Source: JBFLYZ01 sp040756415
Lineage (GTDB): Bacteria; Bacteroidota; Bacteroidia; JADZBD01
Length of the DNA stretch: 64,000 nucleotides
Direction: 5' to 3'
NCBI GenBank assembly: GCA_040756415.1
Contig: JBFLYZ010000012.1
Span: 1 to 64,000, forward strand
Below are positions 54,084 through 64,000 of the stretch, in pieces (within the stretch, counting starts at the first letter, position 1; each line of letters opens with the position of its first letter). The notes below the pieces were generated by a model. That model saw nothing but the letters and a program-made list of their open reading frames with translations, was not told the DNA's origin and did no database searches. A program made the position numbers and the translations under genes.

Positions 54084-55649
54084 ATGAACAAGAATGTCAA
54101 AATCGCGCTGCTCAGCCTGGGTGTGGCTGCCAGCAGCATCGCTTTTATGCCCGGGCATGGAAGCATCAAGAACATCATCGGTGACGAGCAGACGGCTGCC
54201 GTTAAGACCGATGAGGGCACGGACGTGCTCAAGCAGGTGCTCGATATGAACGCTGAAACCAAGCCCAAACCCACCAAGAACTTTAAACCCGGCCACATCG
54301 CCTATACCGATTTACAGGACCACCTGAAGACCACGGCCAACGGCTTCGTGATCAAGCTGCCTTCCAGCACCAACGTACCCACACCCATCATACAGGACGG
54401 CAAGATCTACGTAAGCGGTGGCTTCGGGAGCAAAGAGTATTATGCTTTTGACGCCAAAACCGGCTCCAAGGTATGGGCCCTGAGCCTGGATGACGATGGC
54501 CCTTCGGCCGGTGTGATCGAAGACGATATCCTGGTATTCAACTCAGAAAGCTGCACCATCTTTGCCTGCGATGTCAAGACCGGCCGCTACCTCTGGTCGC
54601 ACTGGCTGGGCGATCCCCTGATGAGCACGCCTACCATTGCCAATGGCAAGGTATTTACCTCCTACCCTGCCTACTACGGAGGCAGCTACAACGAGTATGA
54701 TCAGAACGTTCATACCGATGTTCCCTATTATGGCGATGACATCACCATGAAACCCACCCACGTGCTGGCCTGCTTCGACCTGAAATCGGGCAAGGTGCTG
54801 TGGCAGAAATGGATCGATTCCGACATCATGACCGCTCCGGTAGCTGTGGGCGACAACCTGTACTTCAGCACCTTCAGCGGCATCCTGTACAAAGTGGGCC
54901 AGGCCAGCGGAAGCTTCGTCTCGGCCAAGAACATCAAGGCCACCTCGGCTCCCGTGATCGATGGCGATAAGATCATCATCACCCGCAGGAACGACAAGGG
55001 CAATAAATGCATGGAGTCGATCGCGATCCTGACCGAAAAAGAAAGCAATATCACCGCGCAATACGCCAATAAGGATGCCGATTACCTGAACAAAGACGTG
55101 CAGAGCAAGTCGCTGCTGAAGACCGAATCGAACAACCTGGATGCCGGCAACGGCTTCGGCAACGGTGCGCCCATGAACTCGAACTGGAGCGTGGCCTACG
55201 ACAACATAGGCCAGTCGAACGTTTCCTCGCTGCAGGCCTTCCAGGGATCGCGCACGCTTTACTTCAGCGGCATGATCTACAACAGCATGGGCGATGAAGT
55301 GATCTGTACCGATGCCTCCAACGGAAAGGCGGTATGGAAGACCAAAGTGGAGGGCGACCTGCATAACACGGGCGGCTTCCTGGCCACGCCCCCCATCAAA
55401 GCGGGCGAAAAGATCATCGTAGCCACCTTCGCGGGCCAGATCAAAGTGATCAACCCGGAGGATGGCAAGGTGGAAAAGACCTTTAACACCGGCAAGAACA
55501 TACGTTACGCGCCTGTATGCAATGAAGGCTGGATCTACGTGACCACAACCACTGGCGAAGTGGTGGCCATCAACTCACAGGATCAGAGCCTCACCGGCTG
55601 GACCATGTGGGGAGCTAACGCAGCGCACACCAATTTCAACACCAATTAA
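54084..55649 (+). CDS. Secreted PQQ-like beta-propeller protein
   Basis: Start placed at ATG 54084 (MNKNVKIALLSLGVAASS signal sequence); the frame opens 39 codons earlier without a signal. About 521 residues with the blade motif repeated: DGKIYVSGGFGSKEYYAFDAKTGSKVWALSL, GRYLWSHWLGDPLMSTPTIANGKVF, DLKSGKVLWQKWIDSDIMTAPVAVGDNLYF. It resembles PQQ-type or BamB-like propellers without an obvious cofactor site, so it may be a binding or scaffold protein. A terminator follows at 55667-55697. Confidence 0.84.
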   Translation: MNKNVKIALLSLGVAASSIAFMPGHGSIKNIIGDEQTAAVKTDEGTDVLKQVLDMNAETKPKPTKNFKPGHIAYTDLQDHLKTTANGFVIKLPSSTNVPTPIIQDGKIYVSGGFGSKEYYAFDAKTGSKVWALSLDDDGPSAGVIEDDILVFNSESCTIFACDVKTGRYLWSHWLGDPLMSTPTIANGKVFTSYPAYYGGSYNEYDQNVHTDVPYYGDDITMKPTHVLACFDLKSGKVLWQKWIDSDIMTAPVAVGDNLYFSTFSGILYKVGQASGSFVSAKNIKATSAPVIDGDKIIITRRNDKGNKCMESIAILTEKESNITAQYANKDADYLNKDVQSKSLLKTESNNLDAGNGFGNGAPMNSNWSVAYDNIGQSNVSSLQAFQGSRTLYFSGMIYNSMGDEVICTDASNGKAVWKTKVEGDLHNTGGFLATPPIKAGEKIIVATFAGQIKVINPEDGKVEKTFNTGKNIRYAPVCNEGWIYVTTTTGEVVAINSQDQSLTGWTMWGANAAHTNFNTN

Positions 55650-55666
55650 GAGAGATAAATGCACGC

Positions 55667-55697
55667 AAAAAGGCCCGCTTACAGCGGGCCTTTTTTT
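55667..55697. terminator. Bidirectional terminator between the propeller gene and tsaB
   Basis: Stem of up to 12 bp, AAAAAGGCCCGC (55667-55678) with GCGGGCCTTTTT (55684-55695), loop TTACA, followed by T. The tsaB stop codon (55679-55681) is inside the loop. It should end both converging transcripts. Confidence 0.9.
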
Positions 55698-56356
55698 CCT
55701 GCCATGAATTCCTTCAGGTAGAAAGGTTCGAAATAAGCCAGGTCAGCGAATTCTTTTTTTGAGAATTTTTCCCATGCCAGAGGGATCATATGTTTTGATG
55801 AGGGATGAATATCATCCACGAACACGGCATGGTTGTTCTTCCCGAGAACAGCTTTGCATTTGGCCGCCCCGTCTCCGAAAAAGGCCACCCTGTACTTCTC
55901 CAGTAGTTCAGCAAAGGAGTTCTCATCAATGATCCTGGCCGAAACAGGCTCACGTTCCCTGCCCGACCCATCATACACCGCGCAATACACCTCCATTCTC
56001 CTGGCATCGATCATGGGGCAAAGTAGTACGTCCTTTGCGCTTTTCATACCCTGCGCCATGGCCGCAAGCGTATCCACCGCTATCAGCGGAATATCCAGCG
56101 CATAACACAGTCCTTTGGCGGCCGACACGCCTATCCTCAAGCCGGTATAGGAGCCGGGGCCGCGGCTTACGGCTACCGCATCCAGATCGCTGGGCCCGAG
56201 CCCGGCTTCTTTTAAAACTTCATCAATAAATACGGTGAGATTTTCTGCGTGCGTATACCCCGCATTCACCTCGCGCACCGCCACCAGCTTTTCGTTGTCT
56301 GACAAGGCGACCGAACAAACGGTGGTGGCCGTTTCAATGTTCAGGATAAAGGCCAT
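55679..56356 (-). CDS. tsaB: tRNA N6-threonylcarbamoyladenosine biosynthesis protein TsaB
   Basis: Start chosen at ATG 56356 (AFILNIETATTVCSVALS); the frame also offers a TTG two codons earlier. About 225 residues: the first half has the actin-like core with VSRGPGSYTGLRIGVSAAKGLCYALDIPLIAVDTLAAMA, diagnostic of TsaB/YeaZ. It lacks the HxxxH metal site of TsaD and acts as its partner in t6A37 modification of tRNA. It follows the adaptor-protein gene by two bases on the same strand. Confidence 0.93.
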   Translation of the reverse strand: MAFILNIETATTVCSVALSDNEKLVAVREVNAGYTHAENLTVFIDEVLKEAGLGPSDLDAVAVSRGPGSYTGLRIGVSAAKGLCYALDIPLIAVDTLAAMAQGMKSAKDVLLCPMIDARRMEVYCAVYDGSGREREPVSARIIDENSFAELLEKYRVAFFGDGAAKCKAVLGKNNHAVFVDDIHPSSKHMIPLAWEKFSKKEFADLAYFEPFYLKEFMAGKKGPL

Positions 56357-56358
56357 GA

Positions 56359-57699
56359 TCAACCTCCGACCTGGATTCTTATTCCGGCCTCGCTATTGTT
56401 CCTTTCCACTTTGCTGCCGTTCCGGATCAGCTTGGAAACAGCGGTATAGGGACCCGTGATCACCTCATCGCCTTCCTTCAGCCCTTCTTTAATCTCGATA
56501 TAGTTCACATCCTGGATACCGGTCTTCACATAGACCATGACCGCCTTACCGTCACGGTACAGGAACACGCATTCCCTGATCTCTTTCTTCTCTTCTTTCT
56601 GTACCGGGTTCTCGGTCACCACCCGGGTTTCGTACTGCTCCCCTTCCGGCTGCATGCCCTCCGTATCATCGCTTGCGGTATCGCTGCGCGTGGTTACGGC
56701 CTGTATGGGCACGCTCAGCACCTTACTCACCCTTTTGGTCTGTATATCCACCGTTGCCGACATGCCCCTGCGGAAAGGATTGTCGAGGTCCTTATACGAA
56801 TCCTGCAGGATACGCACTTTCACGGTAAAATTGGTCACCTGGTCGGCCGTGATGCCGGTGGTATTGGCCGAATTGGCGATCTCGGTCACTATTCCCTTGA
56901 ACTTGCGGCCCAGGTAGGCGTCCACTTCGATGATGGCCGTATCGTTCATGTGCACGCGGATGATGTCGTTCTCGTTCACCTCTACGTTCACCTCCATCTC
57001 GTTCGAGCTGGCTATGACCATGATCTCGGTGCCCTCCATCATATTCGTTCCAACCGTCTTCTCTCCCTTCTCCTTGCTGAGCTTGATCACCCTGCCGTTC
57101 ACGGGCGAGGTGATGGTCGTCTTCTTGAGGTTATCCATGGCTTCCTGCAGGGCCGCTTCCGAGCTTTTGATGTTGAACTCAGCAGCCTTCACCGCCTGCT
57201 CTGCGCCTTCTACGTTCGCTTTGGCGCTTTCATACTGCGATTTGGCGTTATCGAACTCGGCCTGGGATATGGCGCCCTGGTCGAACAGTTTTTTTTGCCG
57301 GTTGTAGTTCGATTCAGCGTTGGCAAACTGCGCCTTTACCTGCGAGAGCTGTGATTTGGCGTTCTCGTAATTCGCCTTGGTGGTGTTGAGCGAAGCGTTC
57401 ATGCGATCGAGCGAGGACTGGTAGATATCCGGGTTGATCTTCACCAGCATATCCCCCTTTTGCACGATATCGCCCTCCTTCACCGGCAGCTCCACGATCT
57501 CGCCCGAAACATCCGAAGATATCTTCACCTCCACTTCCGGCTGAATCTTGCCGTTAGCGGAAACGATCTCGATGATATCCCGCTTTTTGACCATTTCTGT
57601 GCTCACCTCCAGAACGCTTTTATTGCCACACTTCTTGGCAACCAGCACAATGATCAGCAGCGCTGCTGCCAGGCTGATATAGATGAAAAGCTTTTTCAT
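56359..57699 (-). CDS. Periplasmic adaptor (HlyD/MacA-type) of an efflux pump
   Basis: 446 residues. One N-terminal membrane helix, a lipoyl-like segment split around a coiled-coil hairpin (VSANGKIQPEVEVKISSDVSGEIVELPVKEGDIVQKGD ... residues about 95-195 with many A/K/Q/E heptads), then beta-barrel domains. The adaptor links an inner-membrane pump to TolC. The usual partner, a MacB-type ABC permease or RND pump, is not in the window; only the TolC gene precedes it. Confidence 0.9.
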   Translation of the reverse strand: MKKLFIYISLAAALLIIVLVAKKCGNKSVLEVSTEMVKKRDIIEIVSANGKIQPEVEVKISSDVSGEIVELPVKEGDIVQKGDMLVKINPDIYQSSLDRMNASLNTTKANYENAKSQLSQVKAQFANAESNYNRQKKLFDQGAISQAEFDNAKSQYESAKANVEGAEQAVKAAEFNIKSSEAALQEAMDNLKKTTITSPVNGRVIKLSKEKGEKTVGTNMMEGTEIMVIASSNEMEVNVEVNENDIIRVHMNDTAIIEVDAYLGRKFKGIVTEIANSANTTGITADQVTNFTVKVRILQDSYKDLDNPFRRGMSATVDIQTKRVSKVLSVPIQAVTTRSDTASDDTEGMQPEGEQYETRVVTENPVQKEEKKEIRECVFLYRDGKAVMVYVKTGIQDVNYIEIKEGLKEGDEVITGPYTAVSKLIRNGSKVERNNSEAGIRIQVGG

Positions 57700-57705
57700 T
57701 TCAGG

Positions 57706-59148
57706 TCACAGTGTTAATTGTTTGCCCTGGTAAAAATCCAGTATTTTAAGTTTGAAAATGTAATCGTACTTGGCCTGCAGCAGGTCTGATTTCGCCTTGG
57801 CCAGCCTGTTCTTTGCCTCGTTATAATCGAACGAATTGATCAGGTTCACGTTGAACTTCTGCTCCGTGTACTTGAACGATTCCTCCATGGCCGAGACCGT
57901 TTTCAGCGAGGCGTTGTACTTCTTCAGCGCTGCCACCGCATCGGCATAGGCCTGCTGCACGCTCTTTTCCAACTGGTTCTTGGCCAGGTCGAGCGAATAC
58001 TGCGCGTTCAGTTGGCTGATCTTCGCCCGCCTGGCTGAAGAATAGACGGAAAAACGGTTGAATAGGGGAACAGTGAGGCTCAGGCCTATGGATTTGTTCA
58101 GGTTCTGATCGATCTGGTCTTTGAACGGGGTAGTTTGGTAGGTATAATCGAGATGGGGGGTGAGCACCGGGTCGAAGGTAGATGCGGTAAAGCCGATGGT
58201 ATCATTGCCTGAATAAGTGAACGAGGTAATGGACTTACTGGCTCCCGAATACCCGGTTCCGTACGAGCCGCTGAGCGTGAGCCGGGGGCTGTAACCGCCC
58301 ATTGCCGCCTTGTATCCGCGCTGTGCGCTGAGCATCTTATACTCTGCGCTTTTGATCTCGGGCATGGTGCTGAGCGCTGTGCCATAGATATGAGAGGGGC
58401 TGAGCGCCAGCACATCGCTTGAAGGGATATCCAGCTCGGGCTTTACGATCTTGAGGGGTGACTGGAGGTCGAGCAACTGCTGAAGGTTGAGATAGGAAAT
58501 GCTGAGCTGGTTCTCCGCGTTGACCAGGTTCAGCTCTTCCGATGCCAGTTGGGCCTGTATATCAAAAAGGCTGGATTTGGGCAGGCTGCCCGCATCCACC
58601 AGCTTCTGCACGCGCTCTACCTGCAGCTTGGTTATATCCACCTGGCCTTTGGCAATGGCTACCAGCTCATCGGCAAACAGGATCTGCAGGTAGACCGTAG
58701 CGATATTGAGCGAAATGTCGTTCCGCATCTTCTCCAGGTCGTACTTGGCGGCCAGGTAGGCGTAATTGCTCTCCAGTATGGTATTGTAGTTCTGAAAGCC
58801 GCTGAACAGGGTAATGCTTCCGCTTACCGAAAAATTATCCGAAAGCACTTTGTCCGTGGCGAACTGGTTGGTAAACGGATCGATCGTACGGCCGAAGTTA
58901 TACATATGCGAAATATTGCCGTTGATGCTGGGCAGCGTGTTGCCCTTGCTCTGCAGCAGGTTGATCTGCGCCAGTTGTACGCTGAGCTCGCTCTGCCTGA
59001 TCTGGATATTGTTTTCCCTGGCGTAAAGTATACACTGCTGCAGGGTCCAGGGCTGCGAAAGGTCGGGCTGGGTATTATTCTGCGCGTGGATACGCGGGCC
59101 GAACACTACCAGAAAGAGAACAGACAAGATCAGGCGGGCCGCTTTCAT
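57706..59148 (-). CDS. TolC-family outer-membrane efflux protein
   Basis: About 480 residues; ATG 59148 is preferred over 59160, because TAAATTTG on the minus strand covers 59158-59165. A signal peptide (MKAARLILSVLFLVVFGPRIHAQ) precedes two OEP repeats: WTLQQCILYARENNIQIRQSELSVQLAQINLLQSKGNTLPSING and the second-half SLTVPLFNRFSVYSSARRAKISQLNAQYSLDLAKNQLEKSVQQAY. It forms the outer duct for the adaptor encoded six bases downstream. Confidence 0.9.
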   Translation of the reverse strand: MKAARLILSVLFLVVFGPRIHAQNNTQPDLSQPWTLQQCILYARENNIQIRQSELSVQLAQINLLQSKGNTLPSINGNISHMYNFGRTIDPFTNQFATDKVLSDNFSVSGSITLFSGFQNYNTILESNYAYLAAKYDLEKMRNDISLNIATVYLQILFADELVAIAKGQVDITKLQVERVQKLVDAGSLPKSSLFDIQAQLASEELNLVNAENQLSISYLNLQQLLDLQSPLKIVKPELDIPSSDVLALSPSHIYGTALSTMPEIKSAEYKMLSAQRGYKAAMGGYSPRLTLSGSYGTGYSGASKSITSFTYSGNDTIGFTASTFDPVLTPHLDYTYQTTPFKDQIDQNLNKSIGLSLTVPLFNRFSVYSSARRAKISQLNAQYSLDLAKNQLEKSVQQAYADAVAALKKYNASLKTVSAMEESFKYTEQKFNVNLINSFDYNEAKNRLAKAKSDLLQAKYDYIFKLKILDFYQGKQLTL

Positions 59149-59192
59149 AAAGGAGGCCAAATTTAATCATTTGCCGGTAATGATGGAGAAGC

Positions 59193-60464
59193 TCAAATGG
59201 CGATCACCCTGATCTCTACCCTGCGGTTCTCCTCGTTCTGCTTTTCATTGGCAGGCTTCTTGTACACCATCTTGGAGTTGCCATATCCCTTGTACTGGAT
59301 ACGCGAGGGCTCTATGCCCTTCTCCACCAGGTACTCGAATACGGCTTTTGCGCGGTCCTTTGACAGTTTCTTGATCTTTGAGGAGTTCTTCATGCCTGGC
59401 GCGTTCACATGCCCTTCGATCTCGATCACAGCGGTAGGGTTCTCCAGCATGAACTTATACAAAGTAAGCAACGAGGCCCGGGATGAAGGCAGTATCTCCG
59501 TTTCATCGCCCTTGAACTTTATGTTGGGCAGCCTCACCGCCTCGCCCGGCTTGAGCTTTTTCAGGCGGACCTCGAAAAGAAACTTGTCCGGGGCCTTTAC
59601 CGCATCATACGGTACAATAGGCGCCATAATGGCCTGGGTGAAGAACAGGTAGCCTTTCGCGTTGCAGTTGATGGTGACGCTTTGTGAGCTGGACATGTGC
59701 AGCAGGTAAACCGCTGAATCCTCGGCATGGAACGGCTCACCGATCTGGTAGCCGGCCACATCGAGCGTGGCCGTGACAGGCAAGCCCGACTCATCGTCCA
59801 CGATCCTGATCTCGAAAGGGGTCTTGATCTCCACGTACCCTTCGGCCGAGATGGGCGAAGCATCCACCGTTGAAGGGGTCCTGGGCTTCGATCCGTCATC
59901 CAGCATAATGGAAAACTTCCCCGCGCTGCTCACATTGTCCACCACCAGGTAGAACACTTCGCCCTTCTTGGCGGGACAGGACTTGCTGCGCGTATTGCCG
60001 GGACCGGAGTGAACGAACTCGTCAGCGGCATCGTGGCTGAGGCCCGTAATGCCGCCATTGACCGAGCCGCTGCGCGCCAGGTTGGAACGAAGGGGCTTTA
60101 CCTTCTTCTGCTTTACGCGGTCACAGAAACCGTCCATGTCGTATTTGAACAGGATGAAATCAATATCATCGGCCGGGTTATCCGGGGCCAGCTCGAACGT
60201 AATGTTCACATCCTCCCTGATCTCGAACTTGAACCAGCTTACATTATGCTCTTTTTCGAAGTAATACAGGCTCTTGGGATCACTGTCTGATATTTCCATC
60301 AGCTTGCCTATGCCGCTGTTGCCAAATACCTGCGTTTCGCCCTTCTGCACTTGTCGCGAATTGATGCAGTCGCAGTTGTTCTGTGCCGCTGTGTCTGTAA
60401 AAGACCAGAAAAAGGCTAAGGCTAAAACCAGCGACCGCGAAACGGAATCAGCAAGAGAATACAT
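59193..60464 (-). CDS. OmpA-family peptidoglycan-binding protein
   Basis: 423 residues: signal peptide, a beta-rich N-terminal region with an NNCDC motif and a lectin-like ISDSDPKSLYYFEKEHNVSWFKFEIREDVNITFELAPDNPADDIDFILFKYD, an Ig-like section (VEIKTPFEIRIVDDESGLPVTATLDVAGYQ), and a C-terminal OmpA domain (YKFMLENPTAVIEIEGHVNAPGMKNSSKIKKLSKDRAKAVFEYLVEKGIEPSRIQYKGYGNSKM...ENRRVEIRV). The OmpA domain lacks the usual D-x4-G at one step (GHVNAPG in place of GHTDNxG) but retains R near its end. It anchors a surface or periplasmic module to peptidoglycan. Confidence 0.88.
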   Translation of the reverse strand: MYSLADSVSRSLVLALAFFWSFTDTAAQNNCDCINSRQVQKGETQVFGNSGIGKLMEISDSDPKSLYYFEKEHNVSWFKFEIREDVNITFELAPDNPADDIDFILFKYDMDGFCDRVKQKKVKPLRSNLARSGSVNGGITGLSHDAADEFVHSGPGNTRSKSCPAKKGEVFYLVVDNVSSAGKFSIMLDDGSKPRTPSTVDASPISAEGYVEIKTPFEIRIVDDESGLPVTATLDVAGYQIGEPFHAEDSAVYLLHMSSSQSVTINCNAKGYLFFTQAIMAPIVPYDAVKAPDKFLFEVRLKKLKPGEAVRLPNIKFKGDETEILPSSRASLLTLYKFMLENPTAVIEIEGHVNAPGMKNSSKIKKLSKDRAKAVFEYLVEKGIEPSRIQYKGYGNSKMVYKKPANEKQNEENRRVEIRVIAI

Positions 60465-60468
60465 GATT

Positions 60469-60497
60469 CAAAAATACCAGTTTTCATCAACCGGCAA
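60469..60497 (-). promoter_or_regulatory. Bacteroidota-type promoter (-33/-7) for the OmpA-family gene
   Basis: Minus strand: TTG (60495-60497), 18-nt spacer, TATTTTTG (60469-60476), full consensus. It ends four bases before the ATG, implying a leaderless message. Confidence 0.6.
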
Positions 60498-60532
60498 TAT
60501 TTCTATCTTTACCCAAACTTAAACCCATTATC

Positions 60533-60880
60533 ATGAAAAAACTTATTTCCATCTTATCAGTAGTTATGCTACTTGTAATGTCCTCCTGCGGTGGGAGCGG
60601 ATCGGCCGATTGTTCGGCAGAAATGAAATCCTTCATGGGCGCCCTGAAGGGAAAAGCGAATGACGTATCGTCTGCCTTGGGACAATACGGTGCCGAAGGG
60701 CTCGACCGCAAGGACATGGACATGTACGACCTCCAGGACCCCACCTGCACCGCCTGCGAAAAGAAGGACGGCAAAGAAATATGTACCATGGAAGCCAAGG
60801 CCGGTATGACGGTACGTACCTACGTGCTGACCTGGGAAGGGGGAAAAATAACCTCTGTCGAAGACAAGGGAATGAAGTAA
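60533..60880 (+). CDS. Small cysteine-containing lipoprotein
   Basis: 115 residues. Lipobox MSSC at residues 16-19, then GGSGSADCSAEMKSFMGALKGKANDVSSALGQYGAEGLD (helical) and a region with CTACEKKDGKEICTMEAKAGMTVRTYVLTWEGGKITSVEDKG. The CxxC is not in a thioredoxin-like context. No family recognised. A -7-like TATCTTTA lies at 60504-60511, one base off consensus. Confidence 0.68.
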   Translation: MKKLISILSVVMLLVMSSCGGSGSADCSAEMKSFMGALKGKANDVSSALGQYGAEGLDRKDMDMYDLQDPTCTACEKKDGKEICTMEAKAGMTVRTYVLTWEGGKITSVEDKGMK

Positions 60881-60898
60881 AGAAACATGACCTGGCAA

Positions 60899-60929
60899 AA
60901 AGCCCTCCGGCCAAAGCCAGAGGGCTTTC

Positions 60930-60932
<3 letters not shown>
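60899..60932. terminator. Terminator between the small lipoprotein gene and metH
   Basis: Stem AAAGCCCTC / GAGGGCTTT (60899-60907 and 60920-60928) with a 12-nt loop containing GGC/GCC, followed by CTTATTTTT. The metH stop codon (60930-60932) lies in the T-rich tail. It probably serves both converging genes. Confidence 0.8.

Positions 60933-64000
<3,068 letters not shown>

Overview
The window comes from a Gram-negative member of the Bacteroidota. The evidence is several secreted proteins ending in type IX secretion (T9SS) C-terminal domains of both kinds, gliding-motility-type PKD and choice-of-anchor L proteins, a CarboxypepD_reg/TonB receptor, an E. coli-type lipid A kinase gene (lpxK), and promoters of the Bacteroidota form TTG-N18-21-TAnnTTTG. 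I would not name an order. Most genes look moderately GC-rich. The SpoIIE-type gene at the left edge, the VWA gene, the DUF559 gene and one small lipoprotein look visibly more AT-rich. I see no rRNA, tRNA, CRISPR array, IS element or prophage.

Layout. 1-1.8 kb: 3' part of a TPR-SpoIIE phosphatase gene. 1.9-12.7 kb: a nearly uninterrupted phosphate module made of phoU-pstB-pstA-pstC-pstS, a phosphate-type porin, a Ppx/GppA phosphatase, a phoR/phoB-like two-component pair, and a DUF47-Pit transporter pair. Four of these transcription units carry, at matching places, short direct repeats with an exact 11-bp period that look like PhoB/PhoP boxes, so the module probably regulates itself. 12.8-18.1 kb: lpxK, a purine nucleoside phosphorylase, a secreted choice-of-anchor B protein, a glutamine amidotransferase and an SpmA/SpmB-like membrane protein. 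18.1-30.8 kb: VWA protein, LysM glucosaminidase, PLP enzyme, DUF5522 plus urocanate hydratase, glycosyltransferase, purB, a DUF559 nuclease-fold gene beside three GC-rich palindromic elements, and a TonB receptor.

31-46 kb: an Omp28-like T9SS protein, TPR proteins, a zinc-ribbon/Nif3 pair, pheT, and a three-gene operon of large T9SS type B surface proteins in which two neighbours are duplicated. 46.6-64 kb: an M20 dipeptidase, an LEA-2 lipoprotein, an MtfA-like peptidase with added membrane helices, a DUF255 thioredoxin-fold protein, a PQQ-type propeller, tsaB, a periplasmic adaptor plus TolC pair without its inner-membrane pump, an OmpA-family protein, and most of metH, which is cut off by the right edge.

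Points most worth a second look: the phased Pho-box set; a PstC whose periplasmic loop carries a segment resembling PstS; a palindromic repeat family next to the DUF559 gene that also appears in frame inside metH; six genes whose TAnnTTTG element lies 3-7 nt before the start codon, implying leaderless or near-leaderless mRNAs; and a likely one-base frameshift at a poly-A run near 52.92 kb.
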